64,000 nucleotides of DNA from Ganaspis brasiliensis. Taxonomy: Eukaryota > Arthropoda > Insecta > Hymenoptera > Figitidae. The position numbers and the translations under genes are program-made. Position 1 is the stretch's first letter; each line of letters begins with the position of its first letter. The stretch spans positions 1,426,001 through 1,490,000 of the forward strand of contig JAZKLR010000247.1 of the NCBI GenBank assembly GCA_037103525.1, given 5' to 3'. Shown here piece after piece: positions 1 through 13,300 of this stretch. The notes beneath the pieces were generated by a model. That model made no database searches, had not been told where the DNA came from, and was given only the letters and a program-made list of their open reading frames with translations.

Positions 1-599
1 TCACCCGAGAAGAAGAGGAAGACGAGTACGAGAAACTTTTGCGAGAAGTGAGAAAAATTAAGGAAGATCACGGAAAAACTTCTGTTTTAAAAAGTGATAG
101 CAAGGATCAGGTAAATATTAAAACAGAGCAATTTTCCATGGAATGCGATTTATCGGGAATGGAGTCAAATTTAACGCAAGACGAAACAATTAATACGACA
201 GTGAGCAGAAAATTGAGTTTGCAAAAAAATAATCAGAGAAAAGTTGCTGAATTTAGGAGAGGATTGCAGGGACAAAGATTAATAGCAGATGACAAAAAGA
301 ACAATATTTACGAATCAAGAACAATTGAAATGAGAAAAATTGTTCCGGAAAGTGTAAATAAAAAGCAGAAATTGACAAATAAAAGTGACGGAATTCTGAA
401 TAAAAGTCAGCAAAGCACGAGACAGGAATCAGGAATGCAGAGAAAAAATCCGTTAAGTGCGAGAGACGAATTTGTCGAGAAAATAAAGAAAGCGAGCGAT
501 GAGATTATTGGCTTGATCGACGACGATGTTGAGTTTGATTCCGACGACGAGATGAATTTTGAAGTTGAATATTTGGACCCAGAGTTCGTGGATTGTTAG
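1..599 (+). CDS. 3' end of an unrecognised gene encoding an acidic, charged protein
   Basis: The reading frame is open from the window edge (codons in frame with position 3) to a TAG at 597-599, so this is the C-terminal ~198 residues of a longer protein. It begins with a Glu/Asp-rich stretch (EEEEDEYEKLL), continues through a lysine-, serine- and glutamine-rich, probably disordered region, and ends with a conserved-looking acidic segment (IGLIDDDVEFDSDDEMNFEV) and the C-terminus EYLDPEFVDC. No transmembrane segment or enzymatic motif is visible. The charge pattern would suit a nuclear or chromatin-associated protein, but that is inference from composition only; I do not recognise the family. 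It converges on COG8, whose stop codon lies 339 bp downstream on the other strand. A poly(A) signal candidate lies at 909-918. Confidence 0.75.
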   Translation, partial: TREEEEDEYEKLLREVRKIKEDHGKTSVLKSDSKDQVNIKTEQFSMECDLSGMESNLTQDETINTTVSRKLSLQKNNQRKVAEFRRGLQGQRLIADDKKNNIYESRTIEMRKIVPESVNKKQKLTNKSDGILNKSQQSTRQESGMQRKNPLSARDEFVEKIKKASDEIIGLIDDDVEFDSDDEMNFEVEYLDPEFVDC

Positions 600-891
600 T
601 AAGTTTGGAAAAAAGTTTATTGAAAACAGAAGGATTTTCAAATTTTTAAAGAAACACATTTTTTTTGCGTTATTTTTGGACAGTTGTAAATACTCTCGTT
701 TTCACAAAGTTAAAAAAAAAATTGTTCTCTGTAGCCCACTGTAATAATAATGATTTATTATTAGAAATTCTTTTAGTGTATTTATAACGAGTTCATTTTC
801 TCTAATAGTCGAGAGCAATTCTAGAGAATTAAGGTTTTGTAAAGTGTTAATGATAGTTAAGCTTTTCATTCAATATTTGTAGACGTTTCTT

Positions 892-897
892 TTTATT
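892..897 (-). promoter_or_regulatory. Poly(A) signal candidate of COG8
   Basis: TTTATT on the + strand is AATAAA on the - strand, ~41 bp after the COG8 TAA at 938-940. It lies about 12 bp from the opposing signal at 909-918, so the two transcripts overlap tail to tail. Confidence 0.55.
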
Positions 898-908
898 TAC
901 ATAAGCTC

Positions 909-918
909 AATAAATAAA
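909..918 (+). promoter_or_regulatory. Poly(A) signal candidate of the + strand gene
   Basis: Two overlapping AATAAA hexamers (909-914 and 913-918) lie ~310 bp after the TAG at 597-599. Cleavage would be expected 10-30 bp further, at or inside the COG8 stop region. Confidence 0.55.
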
Positions 919-937
919 AAACAAAACAGTGAATAAT

Positions 938-1336
938 TTACGCAAGATTTTCCTCAATTTGCAGTTTTTCCAATTTTAGAATTTCCTCGTCTTGTGGAAT
1001 CAAATTTTCGGATTTTGAGTCAAGTGACAAATTCTCCGATTTGGGATGTTCGGGTTCTAAATTTTCGGGATTTAAATTCTCCGATTTGGAACTTTCTGGT
1101 TCTAAATTTGCGGATTTTAAATCTTGGGATTCGAAATTGTCAATTTTTGGATCTTCGGATTTTAAATTAAGAGATTTTTCTGAATCTTCTGTTTTTATAT
1201 CTGCAGATTTTAAATCATTGTCAGACTTGACATTATCGGAAAATCCGTGGAAAAATGAATCCTTGGGAATGTCGCGAATTGGAAGTAAAGTTGACAAAGG
1301 TTCAAGAATTATTTTCTGATTTAAGTAAGTCACGCC
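938..1336 (-). CDS. COG8: COG8 exon 10 (low-complexity tail, stop)
   Basis: Residues 509-640 and TAA at 938-940. The acceptor is TTTCAG. After GVTYLNQKIILEPLSTLLPI, which matches the family, residues ~542-625 are a degenerate repeat rich in Lys, Ser, Glu, Asn and Pro (KSENLNPENLEPEHPKSENL and similar), probably disordered. The vertebrate protein also ends in a Glu/Pro-rich tail, but of unrelated sequence. Confidence 0.85.
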   Translation of the reverse strand, partial: GVTYLNQKIILEPLSTLLPIRDIPKDSFFHGFSDNVKSDNDLKSADIKTEDSEKSLNLKSEDPKIDNFESQDLKSANLEPESSKSENLNPENLEPEHPKSENLSLDSKSENLIPQDEEILKLEKLQIEENLA

Positions 1337-4300
1337 CTGAAACCAAATGAAAATTAATTTTTAAAAATAGAAAATATTATTTTTCTAAATAAATTGCTGT
1401 TAAAGAAAAAAAAAAATACCTCTTTTTGCGACTGGACAGGTGAAATTTCCAGATGCGTGGAAATTTGATTTGGTGGAAAAATTGCGTGAATGCAAAATTG
1501 AACGTAAGGAATTAATTGCTCGCTCAGACATTCGACGAATTTTAACATATTCTCTCGTTCGGCTGCTGTAAAAGCCTGCAATGTACATAAATGACATTTT
1601 AATAAATAAATATTTTAATTATCAAATTAAGAATAGAAATAATTTTATTGTAACTAAATTGTCCAAGGGTGATAAAATCAGGGTGGCCACTTGTCCGGAA
1701 AACCGGGAAATTTTTTACTAAATGGAGAATTACTTCGTGGATTTTAAAGTTATGAAAAATTTTATCGAAAATCAATTTTTTCCATATATTACAAATTTAT
1801 AATAATAATAATCCGCAAGTTCTTCCATTCCTTCATTCATTTTTTGTCTGTTCATACTTGCAAGTTTAAATACTTTTTGTTTTAAATCAGATACTTTTTA
1901 AAAAAAGAATTTAAATTTATAAATAATAAAATAATTTTAATAATAAATAATAATAATAAAATATTTTCAAATAATTTTAATTTTTACAATTTACAATTTT
2001 TTCTAAAATTTTTTTTAATTATTTCGTTCTGTTGTCGGTTATTCTCGACAGTTATCGAATTTTTCTTTCGATTGTCAATTATTTTCCTCATTTCTCAATT
2101 ATTTTCTTTAATATTTAATAATTTTAGCCATTTTGTAATTTTTCTTTCAATTATCAACTATTTTCTTCAAATTTCCATTTAATTCATTAATTTCCGATTT
2201 ATTTTTTCAATTTTCAATTATTTTCTTCAATTCCAAATATTTCTTTTAATTTTCAATTATTATTATCGATTTTCAATTAATTCCACAATATTAAATAATT
2301 CTCAGATTTTTTCAATTATTTTTTTCACTCATGAAAGTTGTATTAAATTTTTAATTCAATTCTATAACTATTCTCTTCAGTTCTCAGTTATTTTCTTCAA
2401 TTTTCAATTACATTCTTCGTTTTTCAATTATTTTATTCAATAGTCAATAATTCTCAAATTTTCTCAATTATCAATTATTTTCTTCAAATTTTAACACAAT
2501 TCATAAATTTTAATTTTTTTCCTTTAATTTTTTGCATAATTTTCATCAGTTTTCAATTGACAATTTATTATTCAGCTTCAATTTTATAATTATTATTCAT
2601 TAATTTGAAATTTTTTTTGTTCTAATGCCGATTATTCTCACCATTTTTCGAATATTTTTTCCAATTGTTAATAATTTTTTTAGTAGTTAATTATTGTAGC
2701 CAATATTGATTTATTAACGTCATCCTTTTAATTTATCAACTATTTTCTTTAAATTTCCATCTAATCCTTTAATCTCCAATTTATTTCTTAAATTTTTAAT
2801 TATTTTCTTTAATTCTCAAATTTTTTATTTAATTTTCAATTATTTTTATCGACTTTCAATTAATGTCGCAATATTCAATAATTCTCGGATTTTTTAAATT
2901 ATTTTTTTCACCCATAAAAATTATTTTAAATTTTAAATTCAATTCTCAGTTATTTTCTTCATATTTAAATTTCAATTTTCAATTATTTTCTTTAATATTA
3001 TTATCACCTTTTTTATATTTTTTTTCGATTATCATTAAGTTTCTTTAATTTTTAATTCCATTCTTTAATTTTTATTTCCATTCTTCAGTTTTGAATTTTT
3101 TTTCTATATTCATTAATTCTCGACTTTTTTAAGTACTTTTTTCAATTTTTAAGTAAATTCTTTAAATTTCAATTTCATTCTTCAATTTTTAATTATTTTT
3201 TAAATTTAAAATTTTTTTCGATTTTGAATTTAGTTGTTAAATTCGCAATTATTTCCGACAATTATTTCTATAATTTTCTTACTTTTTGAATTTGCAATTA
3301 TTTTCTTTAAATTTAATATTTCTTGTTTAATTTTTTCAATTATTATTTTTAGTTGTCTATTAATTTAGTCGTTTTACGAATTTTGTTTTCAATTAACAAT
3401 TATTTTCTTCAATTTTTCAATTATTCTCGTTATTTTTCAATTATTCCTTCAATTATTAATTATTTTCCGCAATTTTCAATTATTTCCTACAATTTTTTCA
3501 ATTTTCAAATATTATTATAAAATTTTACAATTATTCTTTTATTTTTTTTTAATTAATTTACTCGGTTGTGTATTAATGTATCCATTTTTTTACTTTTGTT
3601 TTCAATTGTCAATTATTTTCGTCATTTTGTCATTTTCTTTTTTCAATTTAATTTTTTAATCTTCAATTTATTTACTTAATTTTTAATTATTTTCTTTAAT
3701 TCTCAATTTTTTTCTTCAATTTTCAATTGCTTTCTTCGTTTTTCAATTATTTTATTCAATAATTCTCGCATTTTCTTAAGTATCAATTATTTTTTTGAAA
3801 TTTAAACACAATTCTTTAATTTCCCATTGATTTTTTTAATTTGCAATTATTTTCTACAATTTTTTCCATAATTTCCATCAGTTTTCAATTACCAATTTAT
3901 TATCATCATTCATTAATTTTAAAAAAACATTTGTTTGATGCCGATTATTCTTACCATTTTTCGAATTTTTTTTCATTTGTTAATAATTCTTATTAATAGT
4001 TAATTATTTTCGTCATATTGTAATTTTTCTTTTAATTATCAATTATTTTCCTAAAATTTACATTCCTTTCTTTAATTTCCAATTTATTTCTCCAAATTCT
4101 CCACTTTTAATTTTTAATTATATTCTTCTAATTTCAATTACATTCTTCAATTTTCAACAATTTGTACGATTTTCAACTAACTCTTCAATATTAAAAAATT
4201 CTTGGCTTTTTCAATTAATTTTTTCAATTATAAAAATTGTTTTAAAATTTCGTTTAAAGAATTTTCTTAAATTTTCTTCTTTCTTCAATTTTCTACAACT

Positions 4301-7300
4301 ATTTTCTTCAATTTCTCATTATTCTCTTCAAATTCTCTTCAATTCCATTTTTAAATTTTCAATTATTTTCTTTAATAACAAATCATAACAAATATTTAAA
4401 ATTTTTAATTATTTTTTTCAAAATTTATTTCCATTCTTCAGTTTTCAATTGTTTTTTTCTATATTCATGAAATTTCGACTTTTTTCATTTTTTGTGAATA
4501 TTCTTTAAATTTGAATTTCATTCTTTAATTTTTAATCTCTTCTATTTTTTTTTTTAATTTCAATATTTTTTTTCGATTTTCAATCCATTTGTTAAATGTG
4601 CAATTATTTCCAACAATTATTCCTATAACTTTCTAAATTTTTCAATTTGCAATTATTTTCTTTAAATTTAATATTTCTTATTTAACTTTTTAAATTATTT
4701 TTTTTAGCTGCTAGTCATTTTTCGAATTTGCTTTTTTATGAACAATTATTTTCGTAATTTTTCCCATATTTACTTTATTTTTAAAAATTATCTTCGTCAT
4801 TTTTTCACCATTTCCTTCAATTATTAATTATTTTCCGCAATTTTCAATTATTTCCTACAATTTTTTCAATTATTATTTAAAAGTTAAATAATTATTCTTT
4901 AATTTTTTAAATAATTTTTTTCGCTTGTGTATTAATCTAGTCATTTTTTGAATTTTGTTTTTAATTGTCAATTATTTTTGTAATTTTGTAATTTTTTTTC
5001 AATTATTAACTATTTTAATTGAATTTCAATTTAATTTTTTAATCATTAATTTATTTATTTAATTTTTAATTATTTTCTTCAATTCTCAATTAATTCCTTC
5101 AATTTTCAATTGCCTTCTTTTTTGAATTATTCCATTCAATATTAAATAATTCTCGCAATTTCTCAAATATCAATTATTTACTGGAATTTTCAATACAATT
5201 CTTTAATTTCTAGTTCATTTCTTCAATTTTCATTTAATTTCTACAATTTTGTCCATAATTTTCATCAGTTTTTAATTGACAATTTATTATTCTCCTTTAA
5301 TTTTATGATTATTCATTAATTAAAAAAAAAAATGGTTCAAATGACGATTATTCTCACCATTATTTGAATTTTTTTTTCAATTATTAATTATTTTTTGTAA
5401 TAGTTAATTATTTTCGTCATATTATAAATTTCCATTTAATTCTTTAATTATCAATTTATTTCTATAATTGTTAATTATTTTGATCTATTTTCAATAATTT
5501 CCTGAATATTCAATAATTATGATTTTTTCAATTACTTTTTTCCCCAATTAAAATTGCTTTAAAATTTTAATTCAATTATTTAATCTATAGAACTATTCTC
5601 TTCTTCTCAGTTACTTTCTTCAAATTTTAATTCCATTTTTCAATTTTTAATTATTTTTTTATTATTAAAAAATTATCACCTTTTTTCTATGATTTTTTTC
5701 AATTCTCATTACATTTCTTTAAGTTTAAATACAATTGTTAAATTATTTTCTTTAATTATTAATTCCATTCATCAATTTTTATTTCCATTCTTCAGTTTTC
5801 AATTGTTTTCTTCTATATCCATTAATTCTCGGATTTTTTCAAATTTTTTTCAATTCTTAAGTATACTTTTTAAATTTCTATTTCATTCTTCAATTTTTAA
5901 TTACTTTTTTAAATTTTCAATTATTTTTTTCGATTTTTAATCCAATCGTTAAATGTGCAATTATTTCCAACAATTATTCCTATAATTTTTTTAATTTTTC
6001 AATTTGCAATTCTTTTCTTTAAATTTAATATTTCTTGTTTTATTTTTTCAATTATTATTTTTAGTTGTCTATTAATCTACTCATTTTTTAAAAGTATGTT
6101 TTCAATTGACAATTATTTTCGTCATTTTTCACATAATTTCTTCAATTTTTCAATTATTCTCGTCATTTTTCAACTATTAATATTTTTCCCGCAATTTTGA
6201 ATGGTTTCCTAAATTTTTTTTTAATTTTTAATTATTATCTTAAAATTGTATAATTATTCTTTGATTTTTTAAATTATTTTGTTTGGTTGTGACATCTAGA
6301 CATTTTTTGAAATTTGTTATCAATAATTAATTATTTTATTCTTTTTATAATTTTTCTTCTAATTATCTATTATTTACTTCAAATTTACATTTAATTCTTT
6401 AATTTCCAATTTATTTCTTCAATTTCTATGTTCTTTAATTTTCAATTATTTTTATCGATTTTCATTAAATATCTCAATATTCAATAATTCCCGGATTTTT
6501 TCAATTATTTTTTCACTCATAAAAATTGTTTTAAAATTTCAATTCAATTATTCTATTTTTCTTCTATTCTTTTCAACTCTCAGTTATCTTTTACAAATTT
6601 AATTGACAGTTTTCAATATTTAATTATTTTCTTCAATATTAAAAAACTATCGACTTTTTCTTTCTTTTTATTTCAATTACCATTAAGTTTCTTTAATTTT
6701 TAATAATAAAATAATAAAACTTTTTAAGCTTTAATTATAATTAACAAGATTATTAGAATGTGTAAATCCTAAATTTAAATATAAATTTATATGTCAAATA
6801 TAATCCCGAATTTCGCAAAATTAAAAATACTGTATTGTCCGAAAATTTGTGACCGGGAAAAACCGATATTTTAATTTCATAAAAAAAGTGGCCACCCTGA
6901 AAGTACCTTTTATTCTCCTAATATAATATTTTATCTTCCTAGGACAACAAAATTTTGTTTCTCTTCACCTGCTGTTCTTGTTTATAAAAAATCAACATTG
7001 CCCTCGCAACACAAGCCAGTGAGTCTTGCAAAAGTTTCGTAAAATTCTGCGAAAGTGAAACTGGCGGACAAAGTCTGAATTCATTGAAAATCGAAATCAA
7101 TCCGTTACAATATTCAGCGAGTGGATAAAACTCCAACAACTGCTCTGGAGGATTTTCCTGAAAGAACAAATTTTACAAATATTAATTTATTTTTCTTTTT
7201 CGCCAAAAAAAAAAAAAAAACTTACAGAAGGAGGCAAGTTTTCAATTTTAACATCCGGCCGTTGCATTTTATTAATCAAGGTAAAAGTTTCCATATCCTT

Positions 7301-10300
7301 TTCAAATTTTCGCGTCGTTTTCCAAATATTTGCCTCTAATTTTTCGTTTATTAATTTCACAAAAATGTCCGACATACGTCCTGTAAAGTCAGCTCCTACT
7401 CTGCCAAAAGAAAGGGCAAAATACGTGCATTGTCCGAGAATTGAATCCACGGAAGTGACTCCCGGCAAATCTTGCTCTAAAGTTCCAAGAAATTGGGAAA
7501 TCTGCAATTTTGAAATTCGATTAAAATTGCGAAAATAACGGATTATTAATTAAATTTTTACAGTGAATAAACTATCAATATTGCAAAAATAAAAATAATT
7601 TTTTATTTTCTTACCTTTTCCTCGAGCCAGTGATAAAAAATTGCAGACTCATTTATGGAAATGTCTTTTCCTAAAGTAATGTGATCCTGATCACTAAACA
7701 TGGCACGATATTGGGTTATGATGTTAAATAAATGAATTCTCGACAATTCAATGGTTTTTGTCAAGTGGAAATTGGCTGCAATGAAAATTAAATTTTTCCT
7801 TTTTTTCTGTTAAAAATTGATTTTTATTTTTCAATAAAACAAGCTTTTTCTTACGATCTTCGTTTGGAATCGCGGAAAGTAATCCCTGGAGCCAACTGTC
7901 TCTGGCTTGAAGAAATTTAATTCGCAGCTCGGATTCTGTGAAAGCGTCCATCGAACGCAACAGTCCGACTAATTGGAGACAACGAGGAAGCGGCAAATCT
8001 CCACGAAGAGAGCCAACAACTTGACCAACCATACTGGACCAACTGTTTTCTATTTCCGCGACAATTGACTGGAAAATTCAAAAATTCAGATTAAAAATTA
8101 AAATTTAAAACGGCAAACAATTAGACGAATTGTATAAAACGAAGTTCTTGAGACTTTTTTTAAAAAATATTTTACATTCTTGGATTAAACAGCATTTAAT
8201 TGATTTTTTCCTTATGTTAACAACAATTATAAATATTTTGAATATAACAAGTTTTATTTAAATACGACAAAATTAATAAAATTTTAGAATTACATAAAAA
8301 AAAAATTGTAAAAATATAATTGAAAATTTTGCAAATTGAATGAAAAAAAATAATAAAAGCAATTAGATAAAATGGAGAAAGTAATTTAAAACATAAGAGA
8401 AATGTTTTAAAATTAAAGAAAATAATTGAAATTTGAGAAAAATAATTGAAAATTGAAAAAAATGATTGAAATTGAAATAAATAATTAAAAATTTAGGAAA
8501 ATAATTCAGAAATAGTTAAAATGATTAAAAATTGAAGAAAATAATGAAAAAATAATATAAATAATTTAAAATTAAAGAAAATAATTAAAATTTGAGATAA
8601 TAATTGGAAAAATTAAATAATATATTTTTAATCACGGAAAGTTAAAGAAAATTTCAGAAAAATACTTGAAACATTTAAAGTTTATTGAAAAAAAAAATTG
8701 TTAAACATATTAGAGAAAATAAATAAAAAAATATAATTTTGAATTGAAGAGAACAATTTTTAATTTAAGAGAAATAATTGCAAAAAATACAGAATTTACT
8801 GAAAATGCATGAAAATCATAGACATAATTAAAAACTAAAATTAAAGATAATTAATAATAAAATTTTGAAATTATGAAAAATAATATAAATAATTGAAAAT
8901 TGAAGAAAATAATAAAGAAATGATTGAAATATCAGATAAATAGTTAAATTTTTGGAAATGATGAAAAAAGTTGAAAATAATTAAAAATTGAAGAAAATAA
9001 TGGGAAATTTGAAGAAAATGTTCAAAAATCTTGAAAAATAAATTTAAAAAGAGTAATTAAAAAACCAGTAAAATAATTGAAAAACAATTTTAAAATTTGA
9101 AACATGAAGGAAATAATTGAACTATGATAAAAAATAATGATAAGTTGAACAAAATTAATGAAATGAATAATGGAAAAAATTGCAAAATTTTTTTTAAATA
9201 AAAAAAATAATTGAAATTTGAGAAAAATACTTGAAATTCTGAGAAATTAATTGAAAAAAATGAGAATAATTAAAAATTGAAGAAAAGAATTGAATAAAAC
9301 TAAAAATAATTGAAATTTAAAATAATTAATCTTTTTTTTTTAAATAATGAAAAAGAAAAGTAACGTAAGCAATTAAAAATTAAAGGAAATAAAAAAATAT
9401 ATTAAAATTTAAAATTGAAGAAAATAATTTTAAAAATTAAGAATAATTAAAAATTGGGGAAAATAATTGAAAAATGATATTAAAATTTGAAACTTGAAGA
9501 AAATAATTGAACTATGATAAAAACAATGATAATTTGAAAAATAATTAATGAAATTTGAAATAAATAATTGAAAACAATTTTAGAATTTTTGTTAAATAAA
9601 GAGAAAATTATTGAAATTTTAGAAAAAAAAGACTTGAAAATCTAAAAAATTAATTGAGAAAAATGAGAAATTTTTTTTTAGAATTGAATAAAGCTAAAGA
9701 TAATTGAATTTTAAGATAATTAATCAATATTTTTGAAAATTATTAAAAAAAACGTAACTAAATGAAAATTGAAGGGAATAATAGAAAAAGAATACAAATA
9801 ATTAAAAATTGAATTAAATAATTGAAATATCAGATAAATAGTTTAAAATTTTGGAAATTATAAAAAAAATTGAAAATAAAAAAAAATTTATTTATGTGTT
9901 TGTGATAAATGAATAAATAAAAATTGAAGAAAATAATGGATAATTTGAGAAAAATATTTAAAAATCTTAGAAAATAATCTTAAAAAATAAGAATAATTAA
10001 AAATTGGGGAAAATAATTGAAAAATGATTTTAATTTTTTAAACTTGAAGAAAATAATTGAAATATCATAAAAACAATGATAAGTTGAAATAAATAATTTA
10101 AAAAAATGCAGAATTTTTTTTTTAATAAAAAAAAAGTAATTGAAATTTGTGAAAAATACTTGAAAATCTAAGAACTTCATTGGTAAAAATGAGAATAATT
10201 CAAAGTTGAAGAAAGCGAAAAATAATTTAAATTTGAGAAAAATAATTAAAATTTCAGGTAAATAATTCAAATTTTTGGAAATCATAAAAAAAATGAAAAT

Positions 10301-13300
10301 AATTTGAAATTGAAGAAAATAATGAAAAATTACATAATTAATTTTTAAGCAGAAAGAAATAATTGAAAAATTGTTTTAAAAATTGAAAATTGAAGACAAT
10401 AATCTAAATTTGAGATTAAGACTAAAAATTTAGGAAATTTGTTGAAAAATAATTATAAGTATGGAGAAAATAATTGCAAATTGATAAAAATAAATTAATA
10501 TTGAACAAAATAATTGAAAATTTAGATATGTATATATTAGAAATTTCAGGATATTAATTCAAAAATAATGAAAATGTTTAAAAATTGAAGAAAACAATGT
10601 GAAATTTGAGAAAAATATTCAAAAATTGTTGAAAATAATTTTAAAAAGATAAGAATAATTTAAAATTGGGGAAAATAATTGAAAAATGATTTTAATATTT
10701 GAAACTTGAAGAATATAATTGAAATTTGATAAAAACAATGATAAGTTGGAAAAAATTAATAAAATTTGAAATAATTGAAAAATTTGCAGAATTTTTTTTA
10801 AATAAAACAAACAATTGAAATTTGAAAAAATTTCTTGAAAAAATGAAAATAATTAAAAATTGAAGAAATGAATTGAAATGAAAAAAACTAAGAATAATTG
10901 AAATTTAAGATAAATTAATATAAATTTTTTGAAATTTACAAAACAAAAGAAAATATTAAAAAATTGTGGAAAATAATTGAAACTTGTTAAACATACCGAA
11001 AAATCTTAACAAATAATAATTTAAAATTGAAAAAAATAATTGAAAAATGATAATAATAATTTAAATTTGAAAAAAATAACTGAAATATGATGAAATATGA
11101 AATTAAAATTTTAAGTAAATAATTAAAATATGATAAAAATAATTAAAATTTCAGCTAAATAATTGAGATTACTGAAAATTATGCCAAAAGAATGAAAATA
11201 ATTAGAATTTGAAGAAAGTAATAGAAGAATTACAGAATTTATGTTTAAACAATAGAAAAGAATTGGAAAATCGTTTAAAAAATTAAAAATTGAAGACAAT
11301 AATTTAAATTTGAAATAATAAATATAAATTTAAGAAATTAATTGAAAAATAATAGGAAGATGGAGAAAATAATTGCAAAATGATAAAAAGAAATGAATAT
11401 TGAACAAAATAAATTGAAAATTGAGATATATTTTTAAAAGTTCGGGATACTAATTCAGAAATAATGAAAATGATTAAAAATTGGAGATAATAATTGCAAA
11501 ATGACAAAAATAATGGTAAATTAAAACAATGAATTTAAATTTGCGACAAATAATATAAAATATAACAATAAATAGTGGCATTCGTTTATTGTTGAAGAGA
11601 AAATAATTAAGGTTAAAAAAAATTAAAGAAAATAATTGAAATTTGCAGAAGGTAGATTTAAGATTTAGGGAAAAAAGTGAGAAATAATGAAAGTAATTTT
11701 TTATAAGTGCCTTAAACATCTTTCAAAAATAATTTTTTCCTTTATAGTGTTTAAAATTTTTTTTTTCCAAACTTTCTACGTTATTTTTATAAGAAAAATC
11801 TGCGAAATTAAATTTTTTAAGATCTCAAAATGCTTTCTTTTATTGCATGAGCAAATTATTATTAAACTTATTTAATTTCTAATTAAAATTTAGATAATAA
11901 AGGAGATCAATTAAAATTAGAGTCTACTTTGATAAGAATCAATTTAACTGCATTGACAGAAAATAAATTAATTAAAATAATTCATGCTTAGAAGATGAAA
12001 TTAATTGATATTTAGATCATTGGAAATTGAGATCTTTAAAATTTCGAAATAATTATTTTTAATGGAAATCTAAATTAGTAGTTAAGATTCAATATATATT
12101 TAAGTCTTAATTTATTGGAGTTTGAATTCACATAAATTTTTATTGGTCATAAGGCTTTAAATTATCTTAATTTTAATCAGTTCTTGCGCTTTTATTATTT
12201 TGAATATTAATAACTAAACATTTGAACTTTTCCAATTTTAATTTTTTTTTTTAATATAAATTTTACTTAATTTCAAATTCTATTAGGCTCAATTTTCATT
12301 GATTCAAATTATAGTCTAAATGGTGGTCAATGTTTAAAATAATTTTAATATACATTGTTAGATTTTTAAATATTCGAAGTTAAAATAAATTTGCGTCAAC
12401 ATTTCGTTGAAACTGTTTTAAGTTTAGAACAATTTTAAGTTTGAAAAAACTTTAATTTTCATAAAATTATCTCAAATATTAATTTTATTTGAATAACGAA
12501 TTTCATTAATTTATTAATCTTATTTGTAATTGCAGAAATTTATAGTTGTAAATGACCAGAAACAATGCAATGTTTTTGTGTTAATGCTGCTAGTGAAATA
12601 ATAAATGAATGAAGGAAACTTGTAAATTATTATACATAATAATTACTGAAATAATTGAAATGTCCCCATGTTTGGCGCCTAATTGTCGAGCATATTGGGA
12701 CAATTCTAAGGCCTCGTTGTACTGATTACTTCGCAGACAAGATTCCATGAGTTGGGGCATTTCCAGAATTTCCAAAAGTTCCGCATTTCTCGTCAATGTC
12801 AAGCTATTAAGCCTTCGATGTGAATTTATATCCTTGGAAGCGTCGCAAAATGACTGACATTTTTCAATAAATACAGGAATATCTCTCGTTAAATTCTCTA
12901 GTCTGTTTTCCGTTTCGTTAAACTGGAAATTATTTACAAGAATCATTATTTAAAATCAAAAAAAGAAGTAAATATTTCCAGTGTTTATTAATAATTAAAC
13001 TAATCAAATTAAAACGAGATAAAATACTTGTTTAAATATTTCTCGTGAATTTTCCGCTGTTTGGATGAATGTTTTGTAATTTGCAAAAACAAGATCTTGG
13101 GTATTTTGCAAAACTGAATTTTTTTCATCTATCAAATGATCCGGTTCCTTATCTGAAAAAAAAATTTATTTTGGATTATAAAAATTTTTAAATTTAAGGT
13201 TTTTAATGTCATTAAAAATTAAATTAGTTTATTGTGGGAAAATTTATAATTTGAGCACTAGAATAAATTTAAACTTATAAAAATTTTAAATAAATTTAAA

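Larger units (their letters stand above)
600..937. other. Shared 3' region between two convergent genes
   Basis: This noncoding stretch separates the TAG of the unnamed + strand gene from the TAA of COG8 on the - strand. It holds poly(A) signal candidates for both genes and nothing else recognisable. The two 3' UTRs must overlap if each uses its nearest signal. Confidence 0.6.

Noticed and set aside
1041..1319. + strand open frame rich in Ser, Lys and Phe opposite the COG8 tail
   Set aside because: Complement of the low-complexity COG8 coding repeat; COG8 splice phase and family match support the - strand.
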